A stretch of DNA of 64,000 nt from Mixophyes australis. Lineage: Eukaryota; Chordata; Amphibia; Anura; Limnodynastidae. How positions within the stretch are numbered: the stretch's first letter is position 1; the number at the start of each line of letters is the position of its first letter. Location of the stretch: assembly GCA_036250195.1 (NCBI GenBank), contig JAVHZZ010000003.1, positions 33,448,335-33,512,334 of the forward strand. Direction: 5' to 3'. Made by a program: the position numbers and the translations under genes. The notes under the pieces are model-generated. The model was not told where the DNA came from and made no database searches. It was given only the letters and a program-made list of their open reading frames with translations. Of this stretch, positions 42,700 to 53,729 are shown piece by piece.

Positions 42700-43492
42700 A
42701 GACTTAGCAATAGTGCTCAATGTCAAGCAGCAGCTGCAAGGGCAAACAAAGTATTGGCATGCATAAAAAGGGGCATAGATGCAAGGGAAGACAGTGTAAT
42801 TTTGCCACTGTATAAATCATTGGTAAGACCTCATCTTGAATATGCAGTACAGTTCTGGGCACCACTCTATAAAAAAGATAATTTGGAACTAGAAAGGGTT
42901 CAGAGAAGGGCGACAAAATTGATAAAGGGTATGGAGTCATTAAGTTATGAGGAAAGGTTAGCCAGTTTAGGCATGTTTACTTTAGAAAAGAGGCGCCTAA
43001 GGGGAGATATGATTACTATGTACAAATACATTATGGGTCAATACAGAGAGCTTTCATGGGAACTTTTTACCCCAAGGACCATACACAGGACTCGTGGTCA
43101 TCCCCTAAGGTTAGAGGAGAGGAAATTTCACAACCAGCAAAGGAAGGGGTTCTTTACAGTAAGGGCAGTCAAGATATGGAATTCATTGCCAGGGAAGGTT
43201 GTGATGGCAGATTCAATAGATATGTTTAAGAAAGGGTTAGACAAATTTTTAGCGGAAAGGTGTATCCAGGGATACGACCGTTAATTTAAAATAAAGGATA
43301 GTAGTGGATATAGGGTAAAAATTGGATTGCAATATTGAGTCTGGGGGGATTTTCAAAATTGAAACAGATGGGCGGTTGCCTACTCTGGATTAATTTTCAA
43401 ATATAAGTGCAGGATCGCAGGAGATCCAAAATAGGTTGAACTTGATGGACTGGTGTCTTTTTTCAACCTCATCAACTATGTTACTATGTTAC
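42700..43492 (+). pseudogene. CR1-type LINE, 5'-truncated 3' end
   Basis: The frame from about 42712 to 43284 encodes the C-terminal part of a non-LTR reverse transcriptase protein (LYKSLVRPHLEYAVQFW, LERVQRRATKLIKGM, LEKRRLRGDMITMYKY, RAVKIWNSLPGKVV). The end of the element carries the 8-bp direct repeat ACTATGTT twice (43475-43490). A terminal 8-bp microsatellite rather than poly-A is characteristic of CR1. The coding part shown is open, but the element is a 5' truncation with no endonuclease or RT core. Confidence 0.9.
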
Positions 43493-44100
43493 TTAGTTTG
43501 ATTTAATTTAATTTTATTTATGAGGATCAACATAGTTGTTCCACTATTTCCATTTTGATAGTAAGATCCTGATCACGGTTGTCTTTGACATAATTGCTAC
43601 AATTTTCATCCAGGTGTGTCCATCACATGCCTCTGTGATCCTTGTAATTATTGTATGATAGGAAGGTATTTTCTGTATATGTGCCAATACCAATTATTGT
43701 TAGTCTAATATGCATGTATTTTATGTTCCATGATATCATCCAGTAAACAAATCTCTCTTTTTTTTATACATATGTTTTCATACAGTAGCTATGAGTGCAT
43801 ATAGTATTTCCCCTTTATTTCATTTTTGTATTAGGTTATTTATGCCCATATTGTGTACACTTATGGTTACCTGTGTATGTTTATTTATTTATTTACTTTC
43901 TGCATATGTTAATTAATTTATTATATTTTTTTACACACGGTTGTATGTTGACCATTTTGCCTGATTGGTGGTGTATCACTGTTGCTCATTGTTAATTTAT
44001 TACCAATGATTACCATCCAGACATTTGCGATTAGTACCCCACTAGTATCATCCAATGACTACTAAGAGCTCAAGTACTTAAGACCACATCACCGTTTACT
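43493..44100. other. Unassigned AT-rich sequence
   Basis: No gene or clear repeat. Confidence 0.45.
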
Positions 44101-44101
44101 C

Positions 44102-44150
44102 ATCTACCCTTGAGGAAGTCTCCGTTGAGATGAAACGCGTTGGGACACTA
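44102..44150 (+). other. Hammerhead-ribozyme-like motif (probably inactive)
   Basis: CCC, then TTGAGGA, a hairpin GTCTC-CGTT-GAGAT, GAAA, CGCGTT and GGG: the order stem I, CUGANGA core, stem II, GAAA, cleavage triplet, stem I. The first core base would be U instead of C, which should abolish cleavage. Such motifs occur in Penelope-like retroelements and related repeats. The fit is by eye only. Confidence 0.35.
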
Positions 44151-44194
44151 TTTTGACTCAAACCGGAACCCGTACATAGGAAATGGAGCGCTTT

Positions 44195-44213
44195 GCGTTC
44201 CACTGTGGAACGC
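44195..44213. repeat. Perfect 9-bp-arm hairpin
   Basis: GCGTTCCAC, one base, GTGGAACGC. Lies 60 bases after the hammerhead-like motif. Confidence 0.8.
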
Positions 44214-44857
44214 AGTCTGACCGCAAACTTTCTTCTGCACGAGATTGTGCGCTGCGACTACTCCGCCCATTTTGGATTTTCCATCCTGAGAGAGGACACT
44301 TGTCACCGGTTCTTTTCCTGTGTTCAGGATACCTTCTCACGCATCCATTTCCATCTTTAGCGTGAGTCCTATGGTTCGCTATTTGTATTCATTACTCAGT
44401 TTTGAGCGATTTTTATATATTTTTTATATTTTTATATTTGTATTTTTTGGTCTGTATGGCCAATTAGTTTTATTGTCTATTAAATTTCTGTTTATTTATT
44501 GAACATCTTTTAACCTCCAGTTATTAATACCACATGTGGGACGTCTCCTTTACAACCTTTACAACCCCCCACCCAATGTCACTATTTCATTTTATGAGTT
44601 ATATACATTGTACATCTGTTGACTGCCATCTTTCCTTTTTTTTTGAGGTATATACACTTTGGAGCTGTGGGTATATTGAGACACTTTGGATTGTCCCTTA
44701 TCCGTTTCACACATCATCTGTATTGGATTTCAGCCCCAACAGCTACTTTAGAGACTCTATATTATTCATGTGAGCTCCCAGCTTAGTTGGCCCTGCAGAT
44801 CTTGTTGTGTTCTGTTTTCAATATTGTTTAGTTTTATTTTCATATTGATACACCACC
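44214..44857. other. Unassigned sequence
   Basis: T-rich DNA, possibly the rest of the repeat that carries the hammerhead-like motif. No coding support. Confidence 0.4.
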
Positions 44858-45000
44858 CAGGTTATTTTTGTTTATTACTGGTTTATTACTGATTTCATTT
44901 ACATTCTGTTCTTTTTCTTTTTACATGTGTTGTTTATTCAGCACTATCTTTTCTATTTTGAGTCTTATTTTCTTATCTTGTGAGCGCAGTTGGGACTCTT
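44858..45000 (+). repeat. Dispersed repeat, copy 2
   Basis: Same sequence as 36831-36985, same orientation, with few differences. It ends against a C-rich stretch (45006-45020). Confidence 0.85.
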
Positions 45001-45145
45001 TATTCCCTCCCCCCCCCCCTACACACAGTAGGAGAAGGGATGCACAAGGCCGCGCAGTGGCAGCGCTGTCGAAAAGGGGCATGGTCACTGTGGTGGGGGT
45101 GTGGCCAACAGGGGTTGTGGCTGCGCCTCTTTACACATGACATTA

Positions 45146-45289
45146 TGGGGGGAATTCAATTAGCTGCAAAGTGTCTCTGGAACGTCTGTGGGACACTTTG
45201 CAGCAGAGCTTTTGAAAGAAGTTTCTACTGTAATTGCCAGCAATGCGTGCGGCACGATGTCCGCACTCCACATCACCGAATTCTCCCCA
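45146..45289. mobile_element. TTA-flanked MITE (PIF/Harbinger-like, 144 bp)
   Basis: Ends TGGGGGGAATTC and GAATTCTCCCCA are inverted with one mismatch, and TTA lies on both sides (45143-45145, 45290-45292). Inside is an ACACTTTGCAGCAGAGC / GCTGCAAAGTGTC inverted pair. Confidence 0.72.
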
Positions 45290-45292
45290 TTA

Positions 45293-45797
45293 GGTATTAA
45301 AATGGTGTTGCTCTCACCTACCTGTTATTGCAGCTTTCACAATCTGGCACTGGATTCTTGTCTGGATCCTGGAATGTTGGGACCTGTTTGGAAAATGTAC
45401 ATGAAATATGAAAATAATTAGTGAACACAGCACACAACACAGATCACGCAGTGTATAATTACATAACAAGCAAAATATGTGAGATAAAAATAATCATAGA
45501 CATCTATATGTTTGGAATAAATAAACACAAGTGTAACTGTATAAGAGAAATGACTGCCTCTCGGGGCTCTGCAACCCCATACAAAGATAAATAAACAATA
45601 AAAATTAAGAGGCGCTCAAAAAACCTTAAACATAAACTCAATAATAATGAGCGAAAATTACCTAAACTTTTAAACTCCAAACTAATCTATTCATAAAGTA
45701 ACATGAGGGAGATTCAATTGCTGATAATGTGGCACATGGGCATTGTGCTGTGCACAGCAGGAATCTCCCTCTTCAATAAATAAAAAATTACACACAA

Positions 45798-45800
<3 letters not shown>
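45293..45800. other. Unassigned, with a perfect 11-bp-arm inverted repeat at 45705-45771
   Basis: GAGGGAGATTC and GAATCTCCCTC enclose 45 bases. The outer bases resemble the MITE at 45146, so it may be a short relative. Nothing else is supported. Confidence 0.5.

Positions 45801-45804
<4 letters not shown>

Positions 45805-45837
<33 letters not shown>
45805..45837. repeat. (AT)n microsatellite
   Basis: About 16 AT dinucleotides. Confidence 0.97.
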
Positions 45838-45842
<5 letters not shown>

Positions 45843-45864
45843 TTTTGAGCGTCTCTTAATTTTT

Positions 45865-46315
45865 AGCCCCTCCAGAAACCGCATATCCCCCTGACACAGC
45901 CTAAGCCCCCCCCTGACACAGCCTAAGCCCCCCCCTGACAGAGCATAAGTCCCCCTCAGACACAACATAAGACCCCTGACACAGCCTAAGTCCCCCCAAG
46001 ACACAGCCTAAGTCCCCCCAAGACACAGCCTAAGTCCCCCTCAGACACAGCCTAAGTCCCCCTCAGACACAGCCTAAGTCCCCCTCAGACACAGCCTAAG
46101 TCCCCCCCAGACACAGCCTAAGTCCCCCTCAGACACAGCCTAAGTCCCCCCCTGACACAGCCTAAGTCCCCCCCTGACACAGCCTAAGTCCCCCCCTGAC
46201 ACAGCCTAAGTCCCCCCCTGACAGAGCCTAAGACCCCTGACACAGCCTTAGTCCCCCCCTGACACAGCCTAAGTCCCCCCCTGACAGAGCAGACACAACA
46301 TAAGACCCCTGCCAC
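45865..46315 (-). repeat. C-rich minisatellite, about 20-bp unit
   Basis: About 20 copies of CACAGCCTAAGTCCCCCCTG with CCCTCAGA variants. The C runs on this strand are G runs on the minus strand, matching the orientation of its flanking leader. Confidence 0.93.
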
Positions 46316-46500
46316 AGCATACTTACCTGAGCTTCGCTGTGTTAGAGATGAAGCTCCTCCTCCTTGCTCTGTGGCTCTGGGACAGTGTGTGAGGATGTCA
46401 CACATTGTCTGAGGACTGGGAGCTGCCAACATATGTCAGCTCGCTTCCTCCCCCATAGCCCCTTCACCCCCCCCCCCCCCCACACACACACACACAATAG
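46316..46500 (-). mobile_element. Leader of the minisatellite-bearing element, second copy
   Basis: On the minus strand: a long G run, GAAGCGAGCTGACA, CCCAGTCCTCAGACAATGTG, GCAAGGAGGAGGAGCTTCA, then AGGTAAGTATG and the minisatellite. This aligns with 32205-32345. The two copies share the leader but not the repeat unit. Confidence 0.7.
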
Positions 46501-47550
46501 TAGAAGTGACAATATGACATACCACCATATACCAGCCCACTTACACCTCTGCTTATAGGTATATTTCATATTTGACTGACTATTCAGGAGAAATTGAGAC
46601 TTTGGGGATAAACTGAGCAGTTAGTATTCCACTGGTTCTATGCCCTGGTACCTCCAACATGGGCACATTTAGATCAGTCAGCGTTAGAAGATCTGCAATG
46701 AGTACCAAGGTGTAATATTCAATGTAAGGCTGCAACTTGTCTCCCAGCCTACTTTATGACTCTTCCATGTCTAGTTCTGTGAGCAATAGTAAATATTATT
46801 ACTATTCAATATGGTGTGTGATCGAGGAGTCTAAATTATACCAGAGGTTCAAAAGGACAACGAGATATTGGGAGCAGTTTTAGGGGTCAAGCCCATGGAG
46901 AGAGCACACCAGCTGACAAGCTTGTGCAGGAACTGCTCAATGATGAATGACTATGTGGAGTCCATGATTATATACGGTGAAGCAGTGGTGGAAGTGGGCT
47001 GGTACATGAAGGTACGCCATACCGCTACCTCGCCTGCTGCTTTCATTGTAAAACTCGCAAATTCCATTCACTTACATTTTCCATACTGCCACTGGTGTGA
47101 ATCTGCAAACTTACCAGCACATGTGAATACCTGGCTCCAGGGTCATCATCATGGCGTTACAGGAGGTATCAATGTATGGGGCCCAGACTGACCAGGGGGC
47201 CCGCTGCCCGAGGTCAACCTTAATTTTTTTTTCCTTCTTCAGTTAACTATTGTGGCCCTCACTCATACTGAGTGGGGCCCCAGGGTTGAAAATTTAGTGG
47301 GGGCTGTCTGGCATTATCGGGGCGGCTCTGTCCTGAAGAGAAAAGAACCTATCGTTATTGTACTTCTTGGTGGCTGGCTCCACCCCCGGGACCATCCACC
47401 AATGAGCTACCGTCCTTTCTAATCCCGCCCCTCACCTGTCTCCTGTCCTCCACCTCTCTTCTCCCATTCCAGTGATCCCCTCTCCTCCTACTTCCCCTGC
47501 GCTATCCTGTCTGTCCTCCCCTCCGCTCTCTACGTGTGGCTGCTTCCATC
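46501..47550. other. Unassigned sequence
   Basis: Includes GGGGCCC-rich DNA at 47175-47335 (CAGGGGGCCCGCTGCC, GTGGGGCCCCAGGG) that may be a MITE. A CCAAT-like word lies at 47399. No gene is supported. Confidence 0.4.
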
Positions 47551-47555
47551 AGCTG

Positions 47556-47655
47556 AGAGAGAGGTGGAGAGAAAGGGAGAGGGAGAGAGAGGGGGAGAGG
47601 GGGGAAGAGAGAGAAAGAGGGGAGGGGGGAGAGAGAGAGGGGGAGAGAGAGTTGT
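47556..47655 (+). repeat. Polypurine (GGGAGA)n tract
   Basis: Almost 100 bases of G and A. Open frames on both strands are low-complexity artefacts. Confidence 0.95.
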
Positions 47656-47659
47656 CCTG

Positions 47660-49140
47660 GGGTGCATAGGGGGGTAATGCACTTCCTCACTTGCACTTTC
47701 CTCTGCCCTGGCTAGCTCTCTGGTGTGGGTATACATTACCAGAGGATCTCCGCACATGCACGTTATCAGCAATGTCTGTGCTGGGACACTGGATCCAATT
47801 CCATGGACAGAGCACAGGACCCATTACATGTGTGTAACATCTATGTCCACAGAGAGTAAAGACTATGCAAATTTAAGTGAATGATAAATGACCTGATAGT
47901 GGAACATTAGTTGCTACAGAGCACAGTACATAGGACTGGAGTGAGATGATTATTCCCCAAGCATAAAATGTAAGCTCTTGTGTAACAACAGTGATGTACT
48001 GTCATTTTATTGCAACTGACAAGCTTGTGCTGGAAAACATAGTCTGATGCCCATAATTATGCCAGATATACAATGAAATATACTGATGAACCTATAATGT
48101 TGCACTGTCTACTTGGTTTTCAAAATTGCATTTGCGAGGGGCCCCTTTCCCACCTTACTACCCACAGACCCTGGGGATATAAAGAGTCTGATCTAACCGA
48201 GGGCATGAAGACAGAATCCCCAGACCCAGTTACCTATACACTTGTGAACAGGGGGCTACACTTGTATAGGTGTACAAGTGCCCCAGCACACAATAACCAA
48301 TTAGCAGCAAGCTTTCATTTATTTTTTTAGGAGAACTGAAAGCAAATCCCTGATTGGTTGCTATAGGTTACGATATAATTACACCTTTCTGCCTATATTA
48401 GCAATTGATTTTCAGAGTGTCCCAGGAGAAACTGATCATTATGAGAGGTATGCCTGAAAGGCATCGTCTATACATTAACCATAGTGAATATGTTAGACGT
48501 TGGACACTACTCAGGGAATCTGCAAACCTACCAGCATTTCTGAGATATCCCCCTCCAGCCTGGGGATACATCTGAATACATGATGCATAATGTTTCCAGA
48601 GCAGGTAACACTCTGAATGCTACTAATATCTGCAACCTCTCCTCTAGGGACTCCGGTAAGATTATGCAGAGGTAGCTTAGTCCCGGGAGCCGGAGGGATG
48701 AGTCAGCAACATTTAGGTCTCTATTACTCGTGAGATTACTCAGCAAAGAGACTGGGGATACCCAGCTGTGCAATCCGCATAGAAATACACGTACATGGCA
48801 TTACTGTGCACGTATAATCCCCGCTCGTCCTCCGCTAGAGCTGACACAGCATCGCAGAGACCAGGTGCCACAACAAACTGACATTGTAGCCCAATATTCT
48901 TTAACAAAACATTTTATTTTAGTTGCAGGTTGTAGCAATAGGACTATTGATTCCATGTAATGTGCATTTGTATTACTGCATTTACCATAGGATAAGTGAA
49001 CACCACTATTTTCACTATATGCACAATTCCTACGCTTGACATTTAAAGTGTACATATCACCTAGACAATATTCATAAGAATGCAGCTTATAAAATAACTG
49101 GGAACCATTGTCTTCCATACAGCCTAAGCCCAACCATACA
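47660..49140. other. Unassigned sequence
   Basis: Ordinary AT-rich DNA; a TGATTGGTTGCTATAGG word at about 48350 matches the loop side of the 7219 hairpin family. Nothing else. Confidence 0.4.
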
Positions 49141-49144
49141 TTTA

Positions 49145-49589
49145 CTAATACAACATGGCACCACTAAGCTTTATTTTAGACGATATGGCATTATTATTAT
49201 TATTGTAGTTGTCGTTGTAGATTGGTAAGCCGCCACAGTGTTTCTTAGCACCAAACACTAGGGAAAACAGGACATACATAAAACAAGGACATACATGGCA
49301 GACAAAATAAATACAGACATAAAAACAAAGGGTATGGAGGACCCTGCTCATTAGAGAGCTTATATTCTAAGTGGAAGAGGGCACGGCTGAGACAAGAGGA
49401 GCAAATGTGGCTCAGAGTGGAGATTGGGACAGTTGTGAGGCTGTATTAGTGTGTGTAGTATAGTGGGGTAGGCTAAAACTCTAATATAGACATGGGTTCA
49501 GAGAGAGTGTTTAAAATTTGAAGACTGGGAAAGCCTGATTGGGTATGGTAAGGAATTCTGTAAGTGGAGAGCAGCACGGGAGAAGTCTT
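49145..49589 (-). pseudogene. L2-like LINE, 3' part (left half of interrupted copy)
   Basis: On the minus strand it continues from 50759 and ends with GCTAAGAAACACTGTGGCGG, then an AATAATAAT tail near 49195. Words such as CAATCTCCACTCTGAGCCAC and TGCTCCTCTTGTCTCAGC match the LINE at 63560-64000. Confidence 0.82.
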
Positions 49590-50758
49590 TACATCAATCG
49601 TTTTCATTGAACTTTATCAAGTATATAGGGTACAGAAATAAAAAGGGAAATGGAAAATAAACAATAGGGGGGTACAAAGTGGGGGAGGAACACAGTATCT
49701 TCAGAGTCAGCAATTTACATTTTATCTAGATATAGCAATAATTATTTAGAGTTACATATTCATGGTGTCGCCCTAAGATTGGAGAGCACCAGTGGCAACT
49801 CCCTGTGAGGACTGAGGTAGCTCATTAAGGTTAAAAGCGGACGCAATAGCAATGTCAGGGTCGGATGGGCCCAGGCACGGTGCTGGCACCCTCAGTTACA
49901 TACACGGGGGCTGTGGAGTAAGGCATGCCCAGGGTCTCCACCACAAAGCTAACTTGTTGTACCTTATCTATAACCTATTTTAAGGTAGGTGTTAGGCACC
50001 ACCCCGCTGCTCCCTCCGGACGGCTGCCTGCCTCTGCTCCTGTCGCATCTGGTTGCCAGGCAACCAGGCGCAGGACTTCCGGCCTCACCGACGGTTCATC
50101 TGCGCATGCGCGTCTCATTGCTAGGCAACGGGACTCTATTTCTACTCTCTGGCAGCGTCAGATGACAGCGCCGTCGCCTCTCTCTCCATTGGCTGTCAGC
50201 ACTATTTAAGGCAGTCCCTGTCTCCATGCCAGAGTATCAGGTCTTTTCCTGCTCCAGTGTTCTAGTGTGATATTGGCTTGTTTGACTACCCTCTGATCTC
50301 CAGTTTCTGACTACCCCTTTTGGATCTCCCCTGTGCATTGTTTGCTCCTGAAAGTTACCGACTTTGCTGTTTGACCTCTTTTCTGGATTCTGCCTTGTAC
50401 CTCGCTGCCAACACGTTACCAGACCGGCTCACTTGACGACTCTCCTTCTGTGCCTCGCTATATGACTCAGTGAAGGACCGCAACCTGCACTCTAAGGCAC
50501 TCTAAGTATAAGTTGTGACAGTAGGGTGGTCTTCCATGCTTGGGCTATGGCGGCTCTGGCTGCAATTAGGATATTATTATATACGCATTTCGAGTGGGTC
50601 GGAAAGGTCACCGGATAGTGGTGTAAGAGGGCAACTGCCGGTATGAGAGGGAGAGTCTGCTTGGTAATTTTATTGGCAAGGCCGAAGACCTGCGCCCAAA
50701 TGGCTGTAAGCTTGGACAGCTCCAAACAACGTGAAACATGTCTCCCACCCTAGAGACA
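49590..50758 (-). mobile_element. L1-like LINE 3' fragment, inserted in the L2-like LINE
   Basis: Flanked by the exact 11-bp duplication GGAGAAGTCTT (49579-49589, 50759-50769). On the minus strand the coding part near 50760-50530 resembles the C-terminus of L1-type ORF2 protein: FHVVWSCPSLQPF, then in a shifted frame KITKQTLPLIPAVALLHHYP and NNILIAARAAIAQAWKTT. Frameshift and 5' truncation make it dead. A solo LTR splits it at 49990-50520. The rest (49590-49984) is its 3' end without a clear poly-A. Confidence 0.83.
49990..50520 (+). mobile_element. Ty3/gypsy-type solo LTR (531 bp)
   Basis: Ends TGTTAGGCACC and TTGTGACA, exact 5-bp duplication GTAGG at 49985-49989 and 50521-50525. TATTTAAGGCAG at about 50203 is TATA-like and shared with the solo LTR at 29693-30403. 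It cuts the L1-like coding sequence. Confidence 0.88.
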
Positions 50759-50950
50759 GGAGAAGTCTTGAAGACGGGACAGGTGGTTACCAAAGATGAG
50801 GCAAGGTCAGAGGTAGATCTAAGAGGGCGAGAGAGTATTTTGAGATGAGATTTGAGATGCATCAATGGGAGGTGTTGTTGAGGACTTTGTAGGTAAAAGT
50901 GGGTAATTTGAATTGGATTTGATTGCATTGGCTGACAACACGCTGACATA
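50759..50950 (-). pseudogene. L2-like LINE, right half of interrupted copy
   Basis: On the minus strand: AAATTACCCACTTTTACCTAC, AAAGTCCTCAACAACACC and GCCCTCTTAGATCTACCTC, matching 63660-63770 closely. Corresponds to the C-terminal RT region. Confidence 0.85.
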
Positions 50951-52085
50951 CATTAGTTTATAGTAATTATTTCATGATGGAATTACCATTTAAGCATGTA
51001 GTTGGAAGTGACCAATGGTCTATACAAAACAGTGTACTAAAATAGCCCAGCTTTGTCGTTATTAAATGTCTTACAAAAATAAGTGTCATTCGGTGGCAGA
51101 TTTATGTGGTAGCACAGAGGTAGTGACCACAAGACCTGTGCTTTCAGGAGGTCCACCAGAGAGATCTCGATCCCACTGCAGTAGCTGGAACTGCAGTATT
51201 TTACTAGTGGGAAGAGGAGGAAAAGAAGAGCCGGTCAGCAGTAAGATGACAGTGCTCCAATTCCAGTCATGTACTGAACTCTGGAATCCAATGTTCAGTG
51301 GAGAACCATAACTGGAACTATTAGCCACTGGCTGATATAATCTCTGTCTCCTGTTTTGTCTACTAGTAACTAGACAAGGGTTTAGATTGACCTAAGAGCC
51401 AACCAATTGGGCCTGGCTTGTCCCAAGCCACCATTCTGTGCTCAATATTATATAACATAGTGTTGTACACTTGCCAAAATAATGGGTTCTGTATTGTGTA
51501 CTAGCCACCAGAACAGGGGGAGTGAAGCCTCACATGTGTAACGTTCTCATGGGGGAGGAAAGCCCTGACCTTAGACCTCCTCCAGTGAGTCTACATTCAA
51601 CTCCACAATAACAGAAAACTATAGAAACTGGATATGTAGATTTCCATTCAGTTTTCAAACTTTCTAATGCAAATCTTAAATGTCAAGTGGGGACTGATTA
51701 CCTCCAGGCCGTGTACACGCAAGTTCATAAATTTCCTTGTTGCCGTTTAATTCTGCTCTTATTTGCATACTATTAGACGAACAAATATGAATTTGGATAT
51801 GTCACCACAATTATGTAACCCCTGCAAATGTTGAATTTTGCATTTTGGAATGTTAAAAATGGCCCTAGTTATGCATAGATTAAACATAAAATGTCACAAT
51901 CTACACGGTGCAGACTGAAGTAAGCATAAATTACTAACACACATCATACCAAAACTTTTTTTTTTTAAAGTGTATATAAATAAATTGTTCCAATAAAAGC
52001 AGAATTCATAACATAACATGCACAATACCATTGAAAGAGTCTGATTGTTCAAGAATCACCTTTTCAATCGGATTCTAAAATCATA
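50951..52085. other. Unassigned sequence
   Basis: No gene, RNA or repeat that I can support. Confidence 0.4.
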
Positions 52086-52089
52086 CTTT

Positions 52090-52310
52090 TTGTTTCTCCG
52101 CACCGAGGGGAGGTCAGGTGGCAAGTGTGGGAGAGGGAGTGGTGATGCAATCACGCCCCCTAACGTAATAGGTGGCATTGCATGGTGGGGGCAGGGCTTA
52201 GTGACGGAAATCGTGCCATTAAGTTCCACCATGGCATGTGATCCATGCGGGTGTCTACTCTGAAATTCAGGAGCCTCCCAGACATTCTGAGGGAGTAGGT
52301 ATGCATGTCC
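52090..52310. mobile_element. Degraded MITE of the TGCCTACTCTCC family
   Basis: CAATCACGCCCCCTAACG in the middle and CAGGAGCCTCCCAGACATTC with GAGGGAGTAGGTATGCATG at the right resemble the element at 58262-58562, with many changes. Confidence 0.5.
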
Positions 52311-53400
52311 TTAATATAGAATGATGGTAAATATGTCTTTATATTGAAAATAAAAGTGTCAGACAAAATGATTCCTGGCCCCATCACTAGGACTGTATAA
52401 GTGGGGGCAGATATGTAGACCTCTGGCACTACTTTGCTACATACATTAGGTATGCTCTTGCATGTTAGCTGAGCCCGCAACATGGCGACTTCCTCCGTGA
52501 TATCACTGGTTCCTTCCTAATGAACTGCGTTTTCATGAAGATTAGTTCAGCTTAGAAAACTGGTTCTTCTATTCTGTGTAGGTGACACCTTTTTAATAGG
52601 GACTTTTATGGACTGAGACAAGTTTCTTTTCCATTATAATGAGAGCCCTTAAAATAGTAGACTTGCAATAACATAGCATGTTTACTTTGCATAGCAAAGC
52701 AACCTTCCCACGTGGATGGACTCCTGCACTGCTCCAGAGAAGTTACAGAGAAGAAGCAGACAGGGCAGAATACAAACTGCAAGGCAAGTGGGCCTTCAAT
52801 CAATGACACTTAACTTCTATCAGTGCCGCTGGCTCTTCAGTGTTGAGGAACTATAAAGTATTGCATGTCCTGTCATATAGCAAACTAGAACTTTATGTTC
52901 CAAAAATAGCTGGAAAGCCATAGGTTATACTGCTATGCAGTTAGCCATATAATAAACTTAACAGTTTAGCTTTAAGTTTATTATATGGTAGCTAAAATCA
53001 CTTAAGACATGGGACACTGCTCATGCACTGTGGGCCAGTGCTGTGTGCTCAATCCAAAGGCTAAAATTTGCAACATCTACCTGTTGGTCACTAGCCCGTC
53101 AGTTTTCCCGCATATCTGTCACACACACAGACATGATGGACAGATCTGATCTGATGTGCGTATGTGTGTTCGCGCCAAACACCTGTTAGTTTGTTAGCCT
53201 CAGGGACATAGAGCGCACTACCTGGTTGGCCCCTGGGATAGGCAACATTTGTCACCGTCTGTACATGCTTAAGCAGCAGAAGTTGGCAAAGGTTTGGCTA
53301 TATTTTTTTTTTCTATGCAAGAAAAGTTGTCTCAAAGATATATTATTTGGGACAACTATATTATATATACACTTTATTAACCCCTATATTTTAGATCATA
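52311..53400. other. Unassigned sequence
   Basis: No supported feature. Confidence 0.4.
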
Positions 53401-53404
53401 GGAC

Positions 53405-53426
53405 CTCCCCCCCCCCCCCCCCCCCG
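53405..53426. repeat. Poly-C run
   Basis: About 20 consecutive C bases. Confidence 0.97.
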
Positions 53427-53577
53427 TCTTAAATCACTCAGCCCCCCCAAAGCCTTAATCCAGCTCTGAGAGGTGTATGTGCAATACTGGATGTAACAAT
53501 TATCTTCTGCACTTTATTGTACTTCACAAATACATGTATTTATTTTCCTTAGGACTGGGATTAGCATTGTATGTGTG

Positions 53578-53585
<8 letters not shown>

Positions 53586-53620
<35 letters not shown>
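53586..53620. repeat. (AT)n microsatellite
   Basis: About 17 AT dinucleotides preceded by GTGTATGTGT. Confidence 0.97.
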
Positions 53621-53625
<5 letters not shown>

Positions 53626-53705
53626 AGCATTTATTTTTTTTTGAACGTTGTATTAAAGATTTCTGTCTTCCACTAAAAATCTATTGTCTTTATTAAATTA
53701 TTAAA

Positions 53706-53729
53706 GGGGGGGGGGGGGGGGGGGCGGGG
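53706..53729. repeat. Poly-G run
   Basis: A run of about 19 G bases, then CGGGG. Confidence 0.96.

Noticed and set aside
44102..44150. Active self-cleaving ribozyme
   Set aside because: The essential first core C appears as T, so only a remnant is claimed.
47472..47772. Arg/Glu-rich frames
   Set aside because: Translation of a polypurine tract.
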